A DNA stretch of 64,000 nt from Emcibacter sp. (GCF_963675455.1 NZ_OY776217.1:2962001-3026000), one strand, 5' to 3'. Positions 24,039 through 33,453 are shown, numbered from the stretch's first letter. A program made the numbers and translations. Notes: generated by a model from the letters alone, not told the origin.

Positions 24039-25016
24039 TTACCACCGAAGCAAACAGGCTCCCCAGGTGAATCCACCCCCCATGGCCTCGAGAATCAGCA
24101 CATCCCCTCTTTCGATTCGGCCTGATTTAACTGCCTCATCCAGCGCCAATGGAATCGACGCGGCAGAGGTATTCGCATGCTTGTGCACCGTCACAACAAT
24201 CTTGTCAGGGTCGATACCCAGCTTGCGGGCAGTGCCGTCCAGAATGCGCTTGTTGGCCTGGTGCGGCACCACAAGATTGACATCGTCCGCCGTCAGACCG
24301 GTAGCTTCCAGGGATTCGCCGACAACTTCGGCCAGATTCTTGACCGCATGACGGAACACTTCCCGCCCCTTCATGCGCAGATACCCTGTGGAACGGGTGG
24401 AAGAAGGACCGCCGTCCACAAATAGAAGTTCGTTATAGCGACCGTCAGAGTGCAGATGCGTGGACAGAATACCCCGGTCCGTGTTGGCCCCGGTGCCTTC
24501 CCCGGCCGTAAGGATCACAGCCCCTGCCCCGTCACCGAACAATACACAGGTAGTGCGGTCTTCCCAGTCCAGAATGCGGGAAAAGGTTTCCGCCCCGATC
24601 ACCAGGACGTTTTTCGCCTGACCGGCCTTGATGAAATTATCCGCCGTGGTCAGGGCATAGATGAAACCGGAACAAACCGCCTGCACGTCAAAGGCGGCGC
24701 CGCGGGTCATGCCCAAAGCCGCCTGGACCCTGGTGGCGGTCGCCGGGAATGTCTGGTCGGGTGTGGCTGTCGCCAGAATAATCAGGTCAAGGTCGTCTGC
24801 TGTCAGGCCTGCATCTTCAAGCGCCCGCTCGGCCGCCTTGATGGCAAGGTCAGATGTCATTTCGCCTTCCGCAGCAATATGGCGCTGGCGAATGCCGGTT
24901 CTTTCGATGATCCATTCGTCACTGGTGTCGACTTTCTCCGCCAGCTCACGATTGGTAACGATATTTTCGGGAAGATAGGAACCGCAACCTGCGACCACAG
25001 AACGGATTACACTCAT
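24039..25016 (-). CDS. fabH: 3-oxoacyl-ACP synthase III (FabH)
   Basis: Condenses acetyl-CoA with malonyl-ACP to start fatty acid synthesis. 325 residues with the catalytic triad visible: Cys in QAVCSGFIYAL (about 116), His in VVPHQANKRI (about 250) and Asn in HKHANTSAAS (about 280). Start overlaps the plsX stop by 4 bases, so it is coupled to plsX. Normal length; sits in the plsX–fabH–ihfA order. Confidence 0.97.
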   Translation of the reverse strand: MSVIRSVVAGCGSYLPENIVTNRELAEKVDTSDEWIIERTGIRQRHIAAEGEMTSDLAIKAAERALEDAGLTADDLDLIILATATPDQTFPATATRVQAALGMTRGAAFDVQAVCSGFIYALTTADNFIKAGQAKNVLVIGAETFSRILDWEDRTTCVLFGDGAGAVILTAGEGTGANTDRGILSTHLHSDGRYNELLFVDGGPSSTRSTGYLRMKGREVFRHAVKNLAEVVGESLEATGLTADDVNLVVPHQANKRILDGTARKLGIDPDKIVVTVHKHANTSAASIPLALDEAVKSGRIERGDVLILEAMGGGFTWGACLLRW

Positions 25017-26074
25017 GAAACTTTTTCCTCGGCGAGCACTTCTTCCTCGCCCTTGCTATGGCCTTCGAAATTTTTGAGATCTTCGGTAATTTTACCGGCC
25101 AGATCGTTGACGGCCATATCCACCGCCACGCCGATGGCGCTGGCAAAGCCGGCGGCAGAGGCACTGCCGTGGCTTTTGATCACAAGACCATTCAAGCCCA
25201 TAAATACGGCACCATTATGGTTGTTGGGATCAAGATGGTCCTTCAGGCCCTGCAGGGCAGACCTGGCAAACAGATACCCTATTTTGGACAGAATGGAGTT
25301 TTTCAGGGCGGCGGACAGCAGTCCGGAAATCATCTTGGCCGTCCCTTCAGCCATTTTCAGCGCCACATTGCCGGTAAAGCCATCGGTGACAATCACATCC
25401 ACATCGCCATTGGCGAGTCCGTGACCTTCAGAAAAGCCCACATATTTGATGGGCAGGTCTGTTTCCCTGAGTATGCGATCGGCATTTTTGATGACTTCGT
25501 TGCCCTTGAGTTCCTCAACGCCCACATTCAGCAGGGCAACAGACGGTTTACTCAAGCCCAACACGGTACGGGCAAAGGCCGCGCCCATGATGGCGAACTG
25601 CACCAGGTTGTTTTCATCGCATTCCACATTGGCGCCCAGGTCCAGCATAATGCTTTCCCCCTTGGAGGTCGGCAGCAATGAGCCAAGGGCCGGCCGGTCG
25701 ATCCCCGGCATGGTGCGCAGCATGAATTTCGCCATGGCCATCAGGGCCCCGGTATTGCCGGCTGACACCGCTGCACAGGATTCACCCTGGCGAACAGATT
25801 CAATGGCAAGTCCCATGGTCGAATCACGGCCACGCCTGAGGGCCTGACTCGGCTTTTCCTCGGCGGATACTACTTTTTCGGTATGACGAATTTCGCAGTT
25901 GTCCTTAAGAAGCGGAAATTTTGTGACCAGCGGCACGACTTCCGTCTCGTCGCCAAAAAGAATAAATTTGACGTTGGGATAACGTTCCCGGGCAATAGCT
26001 GCCCCTTCCACCACGATTTCCGGCGCATCATCGCCGCCCATCGCGTCAAGAGATATGATCAGTTCCCGTTTCAA
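25013..26074 (-). CDS. plsX: Phosphate acyltransferase PlsX
   Basis: Converts acyl-ACP to acyl-phosphate for PlsY in phospholipid synthesis; soluble/peripheral membrane. 353 residues beginning with the typical ISLDAMGGDDAPEIVVEGA, then SAGNTGALMAMAKFMLRTMPG (listed as SAGNTGALMAMAKFML) near 105 and DVIVTDGFTGNVALKMAEG near 205–225. Precedes fabH with a 4-base overlap. No rpmF precedes it here; DUF177 lies upstream after a 130-base gap. Confidence 0.97.
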   Translation of the reverse strand: MKRELIISLDAMGGDDAPEIVVEGAAIARERYPNVKFILFGDETEVVPLVTKFPLLKDNCEIRHTEKVVSAEEKPSQALRRGRDSTMGLAIESVRQGESCAAVSAGNTGALMAMAKFMLRTMPGIDRPALGSLLPTSKGESIMLDLGANVECDENNLVQFAIMGAAFARTVLGLSKPSVALLNVGVEELKGNEVIKNADRILRETDLPIKYVGFSEGHGLANGDVDVIVTDGFTGNVALKMAEGTAKMISGLLSAALKNSILSKIGYLFARSALQGLKDHLDPNNHNGAVFMGLNGLVIKSHGSASAAGFASAIGVAVDMAVNDLAGKITEDLKNFEGHSKGEEEVLAEEKVS

Positions 26075-26204
26075 AATAAACCTGTTTCCTGATTCTGCAG
26101 CTTAAGGCCGGAGCAGCGGTCCGGCGCGTCCCATCGAATCAATTATCTCGCATATATGTTTTTTTATTACTAACGGCACGACAATAATGAAATATCCTTG
26201 ATCT

Positions 26205-26801
26205 TCAAGACTTATGTTTAAGTGTTTTCAGCACATCAAATGGATTTTTCTTCTTTATCTCAAGCGTTTCGTCATCTTCCTGCAAAATTTTCACACCAAG
26301 CTCGTCACCCTTTGCCCCCTCTTTGCGGGGATAGGGATTCATCGCCAGCGAAAGATGCTGGGTTAATTGTTCTCCCAGATCAATCTCAGCGCCAGTCAGC
26401 GGCTCGATGTCTTCTTCGTCATAGGCGAACTCGATCTCCTGCCGTTCGACAAGATTGTCGAAATCATCATCAACGAAATAAACTGTGAATGTTTCCGCAA
26501 CATCTTCTGACACCGGCTCCAGGGTAATCGAGCAGGCCTGCGTTACCCGCACCGTATATGACGCATCAAGCTGGTACCGCACGCCCTTTTTTTGGCCCCT
26601 GACCGGTTTAAGGAAACATTCCGCCTTGAAGTCCTCTACAGCAATGACGGAAAATCTTTCCGCCAGGGCGCGAGCCTCTTCCGGCGTGGCTTCGATACGG
26701 AAATGCCGCCCGTTCTGGGACAAAGTGGCAATTTCCACCGGTCGGGAAAATTCCGCATCAGACTGCGGCAAGATATCTTTGTTCATGTAACTGCTTTTCA
26801 A
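26205..26801 (-). CDS. DUF177 / YceD family protein
   Basis: 198 residues. YceD proteins accompany rpmF and plsX in most bacteria and are linked to 23S rRNA accumulation. Signature: VRVTQACSITLEPVSEDVAE near residues 80–100 (the C-x-R/L-E pattern) and LGEQLTQHLSLAMNPYPRK near 140–160. Its ATG overlaps the UQCC chaperone stop by 4 bases; ATG 26786 is an alternative. It is separated from plsX by 130 bases with no rpmF. Confidence 0.88.
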   Translation of the reverse strand: MKSSYMNKDILPQSDAEFSRPVEIATLSQNGRHFRIEATPEEARALAERFSVIAVEDFKAECFLKPVRGQKKGVRYQLDASYTVRVTQACSITLEPVSEDVAETFTVYFVDDDFDNLVERQEIEFAYDEEDIEPLTGAEIDLGEQLTQHLSLAMNPYPRKEGAKGDELGVKILQEDDETLEIKKKNPFDVLKTLKHKS

Positions 26802-27331
26802 AGAGAACCCGGAGTAAAAACCTGCTGTCCCCGATAAATATGGCCGATATCGAGTTTTTCAAGGTGACCGACCTGTTCGTTGATATATTTCACAAGCATC
26901 TTAACCGGCTCATCAGCTATCTGGTTCCCGCGATAAATATTCCGTCGCAGGGCTTCGGCCAGTTCTTCAGAATCCTGCAAAGCCTGTTCATAAGCCTGCT
27001 GCCGGCCATAATAAGCCTCTGCCATGGCCTTTACCTTCTTGCCGACACTAAGGTCGCCTACACCCATCTCGCGCAGAGACAGGTCCATATTCTCGAACAT
27101 GACTTCCTTGAGATAGCGACGAAGCTGTCCGCTTTTGTCAGTCTCTTCCTGCTCAAGCCGATTCTGCAACATAAACATATGCAGGCAGATCATATCAAAG
27201 CGGCCGTCAAGGCTGTCTTCCACCTCTAGTTTGTCATAGAAGACAGGCAAACGGGCCTGATCGACAACATAGCCAAACAGCACATAGGCAGTGTCTCTGA
27301 GTTTCTTCCTGCGGGAAAATAAGCCAAACAT
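26798..27331 (-). CDS. Ubiquinol–cytochrome c reductase chaperone (Cbp3/UQCC1-like)
   Basis: 177 residues of the CBP3/UQCC1 domain family, which helps cytochrome b assembly into the bc1 complex. Seen: YVLFGYVVDQARLPVFYDKL near residue 15, FDMICLHMFMLQNRLEQE near 50, and VMFENMDLSLREMGVGDLSV near 75–95. In Alphaproteobacteria the gene regularly sits between bamE and DUF177–plsX, as here. Divergent from bamE, first gene of the coupled pair with DUF177. Confidence 0.9.
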   Translation of the reverse strand: MFGLFSRRKKLRDTAYVLFGYVVDQARLPVFYDKLEVEDSLDGRFDMICLHMFMLQNRLEQEETDKSGQLRRYLKEVMFENMDLSLREMGVGDLSVGKKVKAMAEAYYGRQQAYEQALQDSEELAEALRRNIYRGNQIADEPVKMLVKYINEQVGHLEKLDIGHIYRGQQVFTPGSL

Positions 27332-27510
27332 GTTCCGGTTTCCGAAGATGACATTTTTAGGCCACAGTCTTTGTCAACGATACATCCGTAAAACAATTGA
27401 CTAGCAAGGCGACAAGTGCCATTTTGGTGAAAATTTGCGCATGAGGTATCATGCTGAAGACAATTGTGCAAATAAAACTGTAAATTGATTTGGACCCGGT
27501 TTGGCTGCTT

Positions 27511-27975
27511 ATGAATATTTCACTTAAAACTCTGGTTGCTCTCCTTCTGACTGTTCTCCTTGTCGGGGCCTGCGCGCCGAGGAAGGAAGTCCGCGGCTAT
27601 ATGGCCGACGAAAAGCTTGTTGCCGCCATCCGTCCCAATGTGGATACCAGGAATTCGGTAAAGTCCATGCTGGGCAGCCCCACTACAGTCGCCACATTTG
27701 ATAATCTGAACTGGTACTACTACAGCAAAAAGTCCGAACAGCTTGCCTTCTTCAAGGAAAATATCACCGAACTGGATATCCTTGCCATTCGCTTCAATGA
27801 GGATGGTTATGTCACCGCAGTCGACAAATATAATCTGGCGGACTTCAGGGACATCGATCCCGTCGGCGACAAAACCAAAACCTATGGTCGCGAACTGAGC
27901 TTCTTCCAGGAATTGTTTGCCAACATCGGCCGGTTTGGCACCTCCGGACCGCAAACACCTCAAGCCGGTAACTAA
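27511..27975 (+). CDS. bamE: Outer membrane protein assembly factor BamE
   Basis: Lipoprotein subunit of the beta-barrel assembly machine. 154 residues with lipobox VLLVGAC (Cys21) and the SmpA/OmlA core: TRNSVKSMLGSPTTVATFDN (about residues 43–62) and LNWYYYSKKSEQLAFF (about 64–79). Alphaproteobacterial BamE is longer than the E. coli form, with an extra C-terminal region. ATG 27511 is chosen over TTG 27490 because it begins the signal peptide. Confidence 0.93.
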   Translation: MNISLKTLVALLLTVLLVGACAPRKEVRGYMADEKLVAAIRPNVDTRNSVKSMLGSPTTVATFDNLNWYYYSKKSEQLAFFKENITELDILAIRFNEDGYVTAVDKYNLADFRDIDPVGDKTKTYGRELSFFQELFANIGRFGTSGPQTPQAGN

Positions 27976-28019
27976 TCGGGAAAACCGATTAAGCGCCCTG
28001 CGCCTTGAAAGAAGCTGGA

Positions 28020-28538
28020 TTAGTAACCTCGGGACTCCACAATCAGGGTTTTCTTGATCAGGTGCTCTCCCATCACGTCATTGCCAATTCTGGTGACGCG
28101 GCTGGTGAATTCCTCAAAATCGATCACATTGGGATTGTCATGATCGGCGATGGTATTTTTCGATACGTCCCGCAACATGGCATCGCGGATAATCGGCAAT
28201 GACTGCACCACTTCCAGCTTGTGTTCGTTATTGTCCACTTCCAGAGACAGGTCCATCACAACGTAACGCAACACCCGCCCCTTATACATCAGCGGAACCG
28301 TGAATTTTTCCATTTTAACGAAAAACAGCTCTTTCTGTTTTTCCGGTTCCGGTTCTTCCTCGGCAACCTCTTCTTCCACATGCTCTTCTGAAGAAGAGCC
28401 GAGCATGAAAAATGCACCGGCGCCAATACCACCGCCCAGCAAAATTCCGGCTGCCAATCCGATGATCAGGAGCTTCTTGCCGCCGCCCGCATTGCCGGCG
28501 TCGTTACCGCTTTCATCTTTTTTTTCTTCATCAGCCAT
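28020..28538 (-). CDS. fliL: Flagellar basal-body protein FliL
   Basis: 172 residues: cytoplasmic tail, one membrane helix (about 22–44, IIGLAAGILLGGGIGAGAFF), an acidic linker, and the periplasmic FliL domain (about 75–172: KMEKFTVPLMYKGRVLRYVV, and ending HLIKKTLIVESRGY). FliL encircles the stator and stabilises the MotAB interaction. No other basal-body gene lies next to it; it follows thiL. Orphan fliL genes are known in Alphaproteobacteria. Convergent with bamE. Confidence 0.93.
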   Translation of the reverse strand: MADEEKKDESGNDAGNAGGGKKLLIIGLAAGILLGGGIGAGAFFMLGSSSEEHVEEEVAEEEPEPEKQKELFFVKMEKFTVPLMYKGRVLRYVVMDLSLEVDNNEHKLEVVQSLPIIRDAMLRDVSKNTIADHDNPNVIDFEEFTSRVTRIGNDVMGEHLIKKTLIVESRGY

Positions 28539-28574
28539 TGCACATTCCCTTTGGTTTGCCCTTTTAATGACAGT

Positions 28575-29570
28575 CTAGAAATGGCGATATCCTGTCTTGT
28601 CGTCTGCACCGGCCACCGCATGCCATTTCTCATCAAGCAACCTGACATGCCGATCCTCGACAATCTGGCCTATTTCTGTCAGCGCCAATCCAAGTTCCAC
28701 GGATAATGCGTCGACAACAGCCAAATGTTGTTCCGGCACGGTAAAGAGCAGTTCATAATCATCGCCACCACCCCATATCCTGTTTTTATAGCCGGGCAAC
28801 CTTTCCAAAACCTTACCGGCGGCGCCGGAGACCGGAAGATTGAAGTCGAATATATGGGCCCCGACACCGGAAGCGTCACACAAATGACCAAGATCAGCCA
28901 TCAGCCCGTCTGAGATGTCCATGGCGGCTGTTGCCAGTCCTGTCAGCCTCCGGCCAAGCGCAAGTCGCGGGCGCGGCAGATGATATCTTTCAACAAGGAA
29001 TTTCCTGACATCCAGGTTTTCCTCCTGCAAAACTCCCTGCAGAATGGCAAGGCCGAGGGCGGCATCACCAAGAGACCCTGAAACGAATATGTGATCGCCG
29101 ACCTTTGCCCCAAATCGATGAAGGGCCCTGCCCTTTTCCACTGAACCAATGGCTGTGAGGGTAATGGTCAGCGGTCCCGGTGTCGATACGGTATCGCCGC
29201 CGAAAAGAGAGAGGGAATATTGTTTCTGGTCCTCGGCCAGACCACTTGCAAAGCGGGAAACCCATTCTTCCCGGTGCTCCGCATCAAAATGCCGCGGCAA
29301 CGCCAGGGCAAGCAGATAGCCGACAGGTTCAGCCCCCATCGAGGCAAGATCGGAAAGGTTAACCCGGAGCGCCTTTCTGGCCACAAGTTCAGGCGCGTCA
29401 TTTTCAAGAAAATGGACAGAGGCGACAAGCGCGTCCTTCGTAAAGACCAGGTCCTGTCCTGTCGGCGGATGAAAAACAGCTGCATCGTCCTGCAACCCAA
29501 AGGCCGGCGGGCCCTTTGATGCCAGGGGTGCAAAGTAGTTTTCTATCAGATCGAATTCACCTGCGCTCAA
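28575..29570 (-). CDS. thiL: Thiamine-monophosphate kinase
   Basis: Makes thiamine diphosphate from thiamine phosphate with ATP. 331 residues if started at TTG 29570, where GAGAGG lies 4–5 bases upstream and the family sequence begins (GEFDLIENYFAPL). The frame continues to GTG 29639 but that part does not resemble ThiL. Motifs: DDAAVFHPPTGQDLVFTKDA near residue 28, NLSDLASMGAEPVGYLLALA near 70 and MDISDGLMADLGHLC near 220. Between nusB and fliL. Confidence 0.93.
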   Translation of the reverse strand: MSAGEFDLIENYFAPLASKGPPAFGLQDDAAVFHPPTGQDLVFTKDALVASVHFLENDAPELVARKALRVNLSDLASMGAEPVGYLLALALPRHFDAEHREEWVSRFASGLAEDQKQYSLSLFGGDTVSTPGPLTITLTAIGSVEKGRALHRFGAKVGDHIFVSGSLGDAALGLAILQGVLQEENLDVRKFLVERYHLPRPRLALGRRLTGLATAAMDISDGLMADLGHLCDASGVGAHIFDFNLPVSGAAGKVLERLPGYKNRIWGGGDDYELLFTVPEQHLAVVDALSVELGLALTEIGQIVEDRHVRLLDEKWHAVAGADDKTGYRHF

Positions 29571-29654
29571 CTGTGCCTCTCGTTTTTCCGGGCTTCTCGT
29601 TCTCAAGCAAGTGTAACAGCTGATTGGAAAATCAACCACGCAATTCTTTTGCGG

Positions 29655-30113
29655 TCAGGTGCGTACCTTGCCTGCCAAACGGTCAAGGATGCCGTTGACA
29701 AAACCGGGCTTGCTGTCCTCAAAAAAGGCCTTGGCCAGATCAACATATTCATTGATGATGACTTTTGTCGGCACATCTGGGCGGCCCAGTAACTCGTAGG
29801 TGCCGGCCCTGAGAATGGCCCGGATCACAGATTCTATTCGCTCCAGGCTCCAGTCTTCGCTCAGTGCAGACGATATCAGCGGATCTATTTCATCCTGACG
29901 TGCTTGTACGCCGCGAACGATATCCTGAAAGAAATCGTTATCGGCCTCATTATACTGCTCGTCCTCAACGATGGATCCAAGACGGTATTTCAGAAACTCC
30001 GGGATGACCTCCCCGGCGGTCTCGCCATTCATTTCCATCTGGTAAAGTGCCTGTATGGCCCCGAGACGTGATGCACTTCGTGCACCGCCCTGTCTGGGTT
30101 TATCGTCCTGCAT
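29655..30113 (-). CDS. nusB: Transcription antitermination protein NusB
   Basis: 152-residue all-helical RNA-binding protein that with NusE binds boxA in rRNA leaders. Seen: SASRLGAIQALYQMEM near residue 12, WSLERIESVIRAILRAGTYELL (shortened: IESVIRAILRAGTYEL) near 88 and VIINEYVDLAKAFFEDSKPG near 118–138 ending in NGILDRLA. Its ATG overlaps the ribH stop (TAATG). Classic ribH–nusB–thiL order. Confidence 0.97.
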   Translation of the reverse strand: MQDDKPRQGGARSASRLGAIQALYQMEMNGETAGEVIPEFLKYRLGSIVEDEQYNEADNDFFQDIVRGVQARQDEIDPLISSALSEDWSLERIESVIRAILRAGTYELLGRPDVPTKVIINEYVDLAKAFFEDSKPGFVNGILDRLAGKVRT

Positions 30114-30553
30114 TAGCGGCCCAATCCAAATTTATGTTTCAATTCAACCATTCTGAGAGCGGCCTCTACAGCCGCACGGCCCTTGTTACCCCGGTCACGG
30201 GCGGCACGGGCCCAGGCCTGATCGCCGTTTTCCACTGTCAGGATACCGTTCCCCAGGGCAACCCGGTCCTTGATGGCCAGTTCCTGAAGTCCCCGGGCGC
30301 TTTCCCCGCAAACATAGTCATAATGGGTAGTTTCGCCGCGGATCACGACACCGAGGCCAACAAACCCGTCATAATGGCCGCTATCGGCAGCAAAGCGGAT
30401 GGCAGCCGGAATTTCAAGGGCGCCGGGAACACTGATACGTTCATATTCAGCACCGGCTTTTTCAACAGCCTCAATAGCACCTGCAGCCAGCTCATCTGCC
30501 AGATCCTCGTAGAACCGGGCTTCAACAATCAGGATATTAACTTTTTCAGACAT
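30113..30553 (-). CDS. ribH: 6,7-dimethyl-8-ribityllumazine synthase
   Basis: Condenses 5-amino-6-ribitylaminouracil with dihydroxybutanone phosphate. 146 residues: ILIVEARFYEDLADELAAGA near residue 6, SVPGALEIPAA near 43, GLGVVIRGETTHYDYVCGES (about 66–85) with the catalytic His and phosphate-binding Arg region, and NGILTVENGDQAWARA. Usual length and position between ribB and nusB. Confidence 0.97.
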   Translation of the reverse strand: MSEKVNILIVEARFYEDLADELAAGAIEAVEKAGAEYERISVPGALEIPAAIRFAADSGHYDGFVGLGVVIRGETTHYDYVCGESARGLQELAIKDRVALGNGILTVENGDQAWARAARDRGNKGRAAVEAALRMVELKHKFGLGR

Positions 30554-30573
30554 TGCTCTTTTCCAGTTATGAT

Positions 30574-31698
30574 CTAAAGGCGGCCAATTTTAACAGCGTC
30601 GTCAAACTTCCGATGCTCGACAATATTCAGTTCATACCCCTCGATACCAACCACATGCTGGTTGGAGTTGGACAGGAGAATGATGTCCTTGACCCCAAGA
30701 TCCACAAGAATCTGCGCACCGATCCCATAGAATTTCAAACTTTTTTCCGGCGGTGTTTCACTGCCCTTCTTGATACGTATTGAATTCTGCACAAAAGATT
30801 TGTCCGCTTCGGCAAGGGACACAATCACACCTGCGCCTTCTTCGGCAATTTCCAGCATGGCCCGCTGCAACTGATTCTGACGCCCGCCGGTCTCGCCGAA
30901 TACATCTTCAAAGATATTGAAGGGATGCATGCGCACCAGCACCGGCTTGTCGGGGCGATTTTCCCCCTTGGTCAACACAAGATGCTGCACATGACTATCC
31001 TTGACCAGATAGGAATGAACAGTGAACTTGCCGCCAAATGCGGAATCGATTTCAATGCTTTCCGTCCGCTCCACAAGATTGTCATAGCGACGGCGGTAGG
31101 CAATCAGGTCGGCAATAGTCGCCACCTTCAGTTTGTGTTCCTTGGCGAATTCCACCAGATCCGAAAGACGGGCCATGGTGCCGTCATCATTCATGATTTC
31201 GCAGATCACGCCGGCCGGGATCAATCCTGCCAGACGGGCCACATCAACTGCCGCCTCGGTATGACCGGCCCGGACAAGCACGCCACCTTCACGCGCCACA
31301 ATCGGGAACACATGGCCGGGCGAGACAATATCCGCGGATGTCTTGTTGGTGTTGATTGCCACAGCAATGGTATGAGCGCGGTCCGCTGCGGATATGCCTG
31401 TGGTGATCCCTTCCTTTGCCTCGACAGACACGGTAAAAGCAGTATTATTCCGTGCCTGGTTGTCCAGCGCCATGGGAGGAAGGCCGAGTTCGTCAGCCCG
31501 TTCCTTGGTCAGGGTCAGACAAATCAGGCCGCGGCCGTATTTGGCCATGAAATTAACCGCTTCCGGTGTTGCCATCTGGGCCGGTATTACAAGGTCGCCC
31601 TCATTTTCACGGTCCTCGTCGTCAACCAGAATAAACATGCGGCCATTCTTGGCATCTTCCAGCACATCTTCGATGGGGGAGAGGAAATTTTGAGGCAT
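30574..31698 (-). CDS. ribB: DHBP synthase fused to a degenerate GTP cyclohydrolase II domain (RibBX)
   Basis: The N-terminal half (about residues 1–205) is an intact 3,4-dihydroxy-2-butanone-4-phosphate synthase: DDEDRENEGDLVIPAQMATP, GRGLICLTLT, and GHTEAAVDVARLAG. The C-terminal half (about 210–370) has the GTP cyclohydrolase II fold outline (KPVLVRMHPFNIFEDVFGE) but all three zinc-binding Cys are gone: the usual SECLTGD is PFNIFED and RCDCG is GGRQN. The arginine loop is also altered. It should make DHBP but not cleave GTP; the second domain may be regulatory. A real RibA is expected elsewhere. Between ribE and ribH. Confidence 0.93.
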   Translation of the reverse strand: MPQNFLSPIEDVLEDAKNGRMFILVDDEDRENEGDLVIPAQMATPEAVNFMAKYGRGLICLTLTKERADELGLPPMALDNQARNNTAFTVSVEAKEGITTGISAADRAHTIAVAINTNKTSADIVSPGHVFPIVAREGGVLVRAGHTEAAVDVARLAGLIPAGVICEIMNDDGTMARLSDLVEFAKEHKLKVATIADLIAYRRRYDNLVERTESIEIDSAFGGKFTVHSYLVKDSHVQHLVLTKGENRPDKPVLVRMHPFNIFEDVFGETGGRQNQLQRAMLEIAEEGAGVIVSLAEADKSFVQNSIRIKKGSETPPEKSLKFYGIGAQILVDLGVKDIILLSNSNQHVVGIEGYELNIVEHRKFDDAVKIGRL

Positions 31699-31719
31699 AA
31701 CCGACCGTAACTTTCTTAT

Positions 31720-32319
31720 CTAGACTTCATTCATTCTGGCTACATAACGCGCCAAGATATCAATTTCAAGATTAACCCTGTCTCCAACGGAGATCTCGCC
31801 AAAGGTTGTTTTCTCCTGGGTATGGGGAATGATATTGACCCCAAAGTAATGGCGTCCCTGATCATCCATGCCCACTTCATTTACCGTCAGGGAGGTCCCG
31901 TTGATCGTTACCGATCCTTTGGGGGCGATATAACGGGCAATCGCTTCCGGCATTGTAAATCGGATGCGGTGACTGTCCCCTTCGGGTTCACAAAAGATCA
32001 CTTCGCCGACACCATCCACGTGACCGGTCACAATATGGCCGCCCAGTTCATCCCCGACCTTGAGCGCACGTTCCAGATTTATCCGGGTTCCTTCCGTCCA
32101 GTCGCCAAGCGAGGTACAGGACAAAGTCTCCGCCGACACATCGACACTGAACCAGTCCTCGCCCTTGTCGACAACAGTCAGGCAGACTCCCGAACAGGCG
32201 ATAGAGGCGCCGATATCAATGGTCGTGGTGTCATAGGCGGTCTCGATTTCCATCCATGTGTCACCACGGTGCTCAATCTTTCTGACCTTACCAATATCGG
32301 TGATAATTCCAGTAAACAT
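31720..32319 (-). CDS. ribE: Riboflavin synthase, alpha chain
   Basis: Dismutates lumazine to riboflavin; homotrimer of two internal lumazine-binding repeats. 199 residues: MFTGIITDIGKVRKIEHRGD start, CSGVCLTVVDKGEDWFSVDV near 42–61, repeat 2 with GSVTINGTSLTVNEVG near 135–150. Two bases after ribD on the same strand. Confidence 0.97.
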   Translation of the reverse strand: MFTGIITDIGKVRKIEHRGDTWMEIETAYDTTTIDIGASIACSGVCLTVVDKGEDWFSVDVSAETLSCTSLGDWTEGTRINLERALKVGDELGGHIVTGHVDGVGEVIFCEPEGDSHRIRFTMPEAIARYIAPKGSVTINGTSLTVNEVGMDDQGRHYFGVNIIPHTQEKTTFGEISVGDRVNLEIDILARYVARMNEV

Positions 32320-32320
32320 A

Positions 32321-33433
32321 TCAGTGCGTTATCCTGTATTCTTCCCAGACATCCTGACCTGTGCGACCAGCTAGAATTCGGGTCATTTCGGGCATCTTTT
32401 CAAGTTGCTCCAGTCCCAAGCCGCCAATCGCAGGAATTCCTTCCTCGCCGATCAAAACCGGGGCTCTGAACCATAAAAGACGGTCTACCAGACTTGACTT
32501 AAACAGGGAAGCATTAAGTTTTGCGCCACCTTCACACAGCAAACGGGTCATCCCCAGACCTGCCAGGTCCTGCATCACAGCGACCAGCGACAACCTGCCC
32601 TCTTGATCCAGTGATATCGGATGTATCTGGACACCGGCCTCTATCAGTTTACCGGCCTTTTCATTATCCGGTGACGAACAGAAAACCCGGACTTCCACAT
32701 CACCGGCCGTCTTTACAAGGTCACTGTCCAGGGGCAATTTAAGGTCCCGATCAAGAATGATACGCGAAGGTGAGCGATCTTCCAGACCCGGCAGACGACA
32801 GGTCAGGGAAGGATTGTCCGCCAGAACCGTCCCTATTCCTGTCAGAATGGCGTCGTGACTGGCCCGGTACAGATGTCCCCTTGCCCGGGAGTCAGCACCG
32901 GTTATCCACTGGCTTTCACCGTTTTCAAGGGCAATTCTGCCATCCAGTGTCGATGCGGTCTTTACCGTCACCAAGGGGCGGGATTTATGTATCCGGTTGA
33001 AGAAACCTTCATTCACTTCCTCCGCCTCGGCCTGACAGAGACCAACCTCGACCCTGATCCCGGCTTTTTCCAGAATTTGCAGTCCCTGCCCGTTGACCCG
33101 GCCGTCCGGATCCGTCGTCGCCACCACAACACGCGCCACACCGGCCGCGACCAGACTTTCTGCACAAGGGGGGGTTTGCCCATGATGAGCGCAGGGCTCC
33201 AGGGTGACATAGGCCGTGGCCCCTCTGGCAGCCTTCCCGGCCTGGGACAAGGCAATTGATTCCGCATGGGGACGACCCCCGGCCCCCGTCCAGCCACGCC
33301 CGATAATATGTCCTGAGTCATTTACAAGAATACAGCCCACGGAAGGATTTGGCGCCACAGTTCCAAGTCCTCTTCTCGCCAGAGAGAGAGCGGCTCGCAT
33401 CATATGACGGTCAAAAGCTTCCTGTTTCTGCAC
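32321..33433 (-). CDS. ribD: Bifunctional riboflavin deaminase/reductase
   Basis: 370 residues. N-terminal cytidine-deaminase-like domain with the zinc site: GRPHAESIAL (His/Glu) near 50 and EPCAHHGQTPPCAE (two Cys) near 78–90. C-terminal reductase domain (about 150–365): TVKTASTLDGRIALENGESQ near 155 and MTRLLCEGGAKLNASLF near 300. GTG start, as ATG is out of frame. First of the rib genes; follows nrdR. Confidence 0.96.
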   Translation of the reverse strand: MQKQEAFDRHMMRAALSLARRGLGTVAPNPSVGCILVNDSGHIIGRGWTGAGGRPHAESIALSQAGKAARGATAYVTLEPCAHHGQTPPCAESLVAAGVARVVVATTDPDGRVNGQGLQILEKAGIRVEVGLCQAEAEEVNEGFFNRIHKSRPLVTVKTASTLDGRIALENGESQWITGADSRARGHLYRASHDAILTGIGTVLADNPSLTCRLPGLEDRSPSRIILDRDLKLPLDSDLVKTAGDVEVRVFCSSPDNEKAGKLIEAGVQIHPISLDQEGRLSLVAVMQDLAGLGMTRLLCEGGAKLNASLFKSSLVDRLLWFRAPVLIGEEGIPAIGGLGLEQLEKMPEMTRILAGRTGQDVWEEYRITH

Positions 33434-33453
33434 ATTACATTCCTGCGGGTTGA

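Noticed and set aside
31699..33453. FMN riboswitch within the rib cluster
   Set aside because: The rib genes are 1–21 bases apart with no space for an RFN element, and none was recognised before ribD or ribB.
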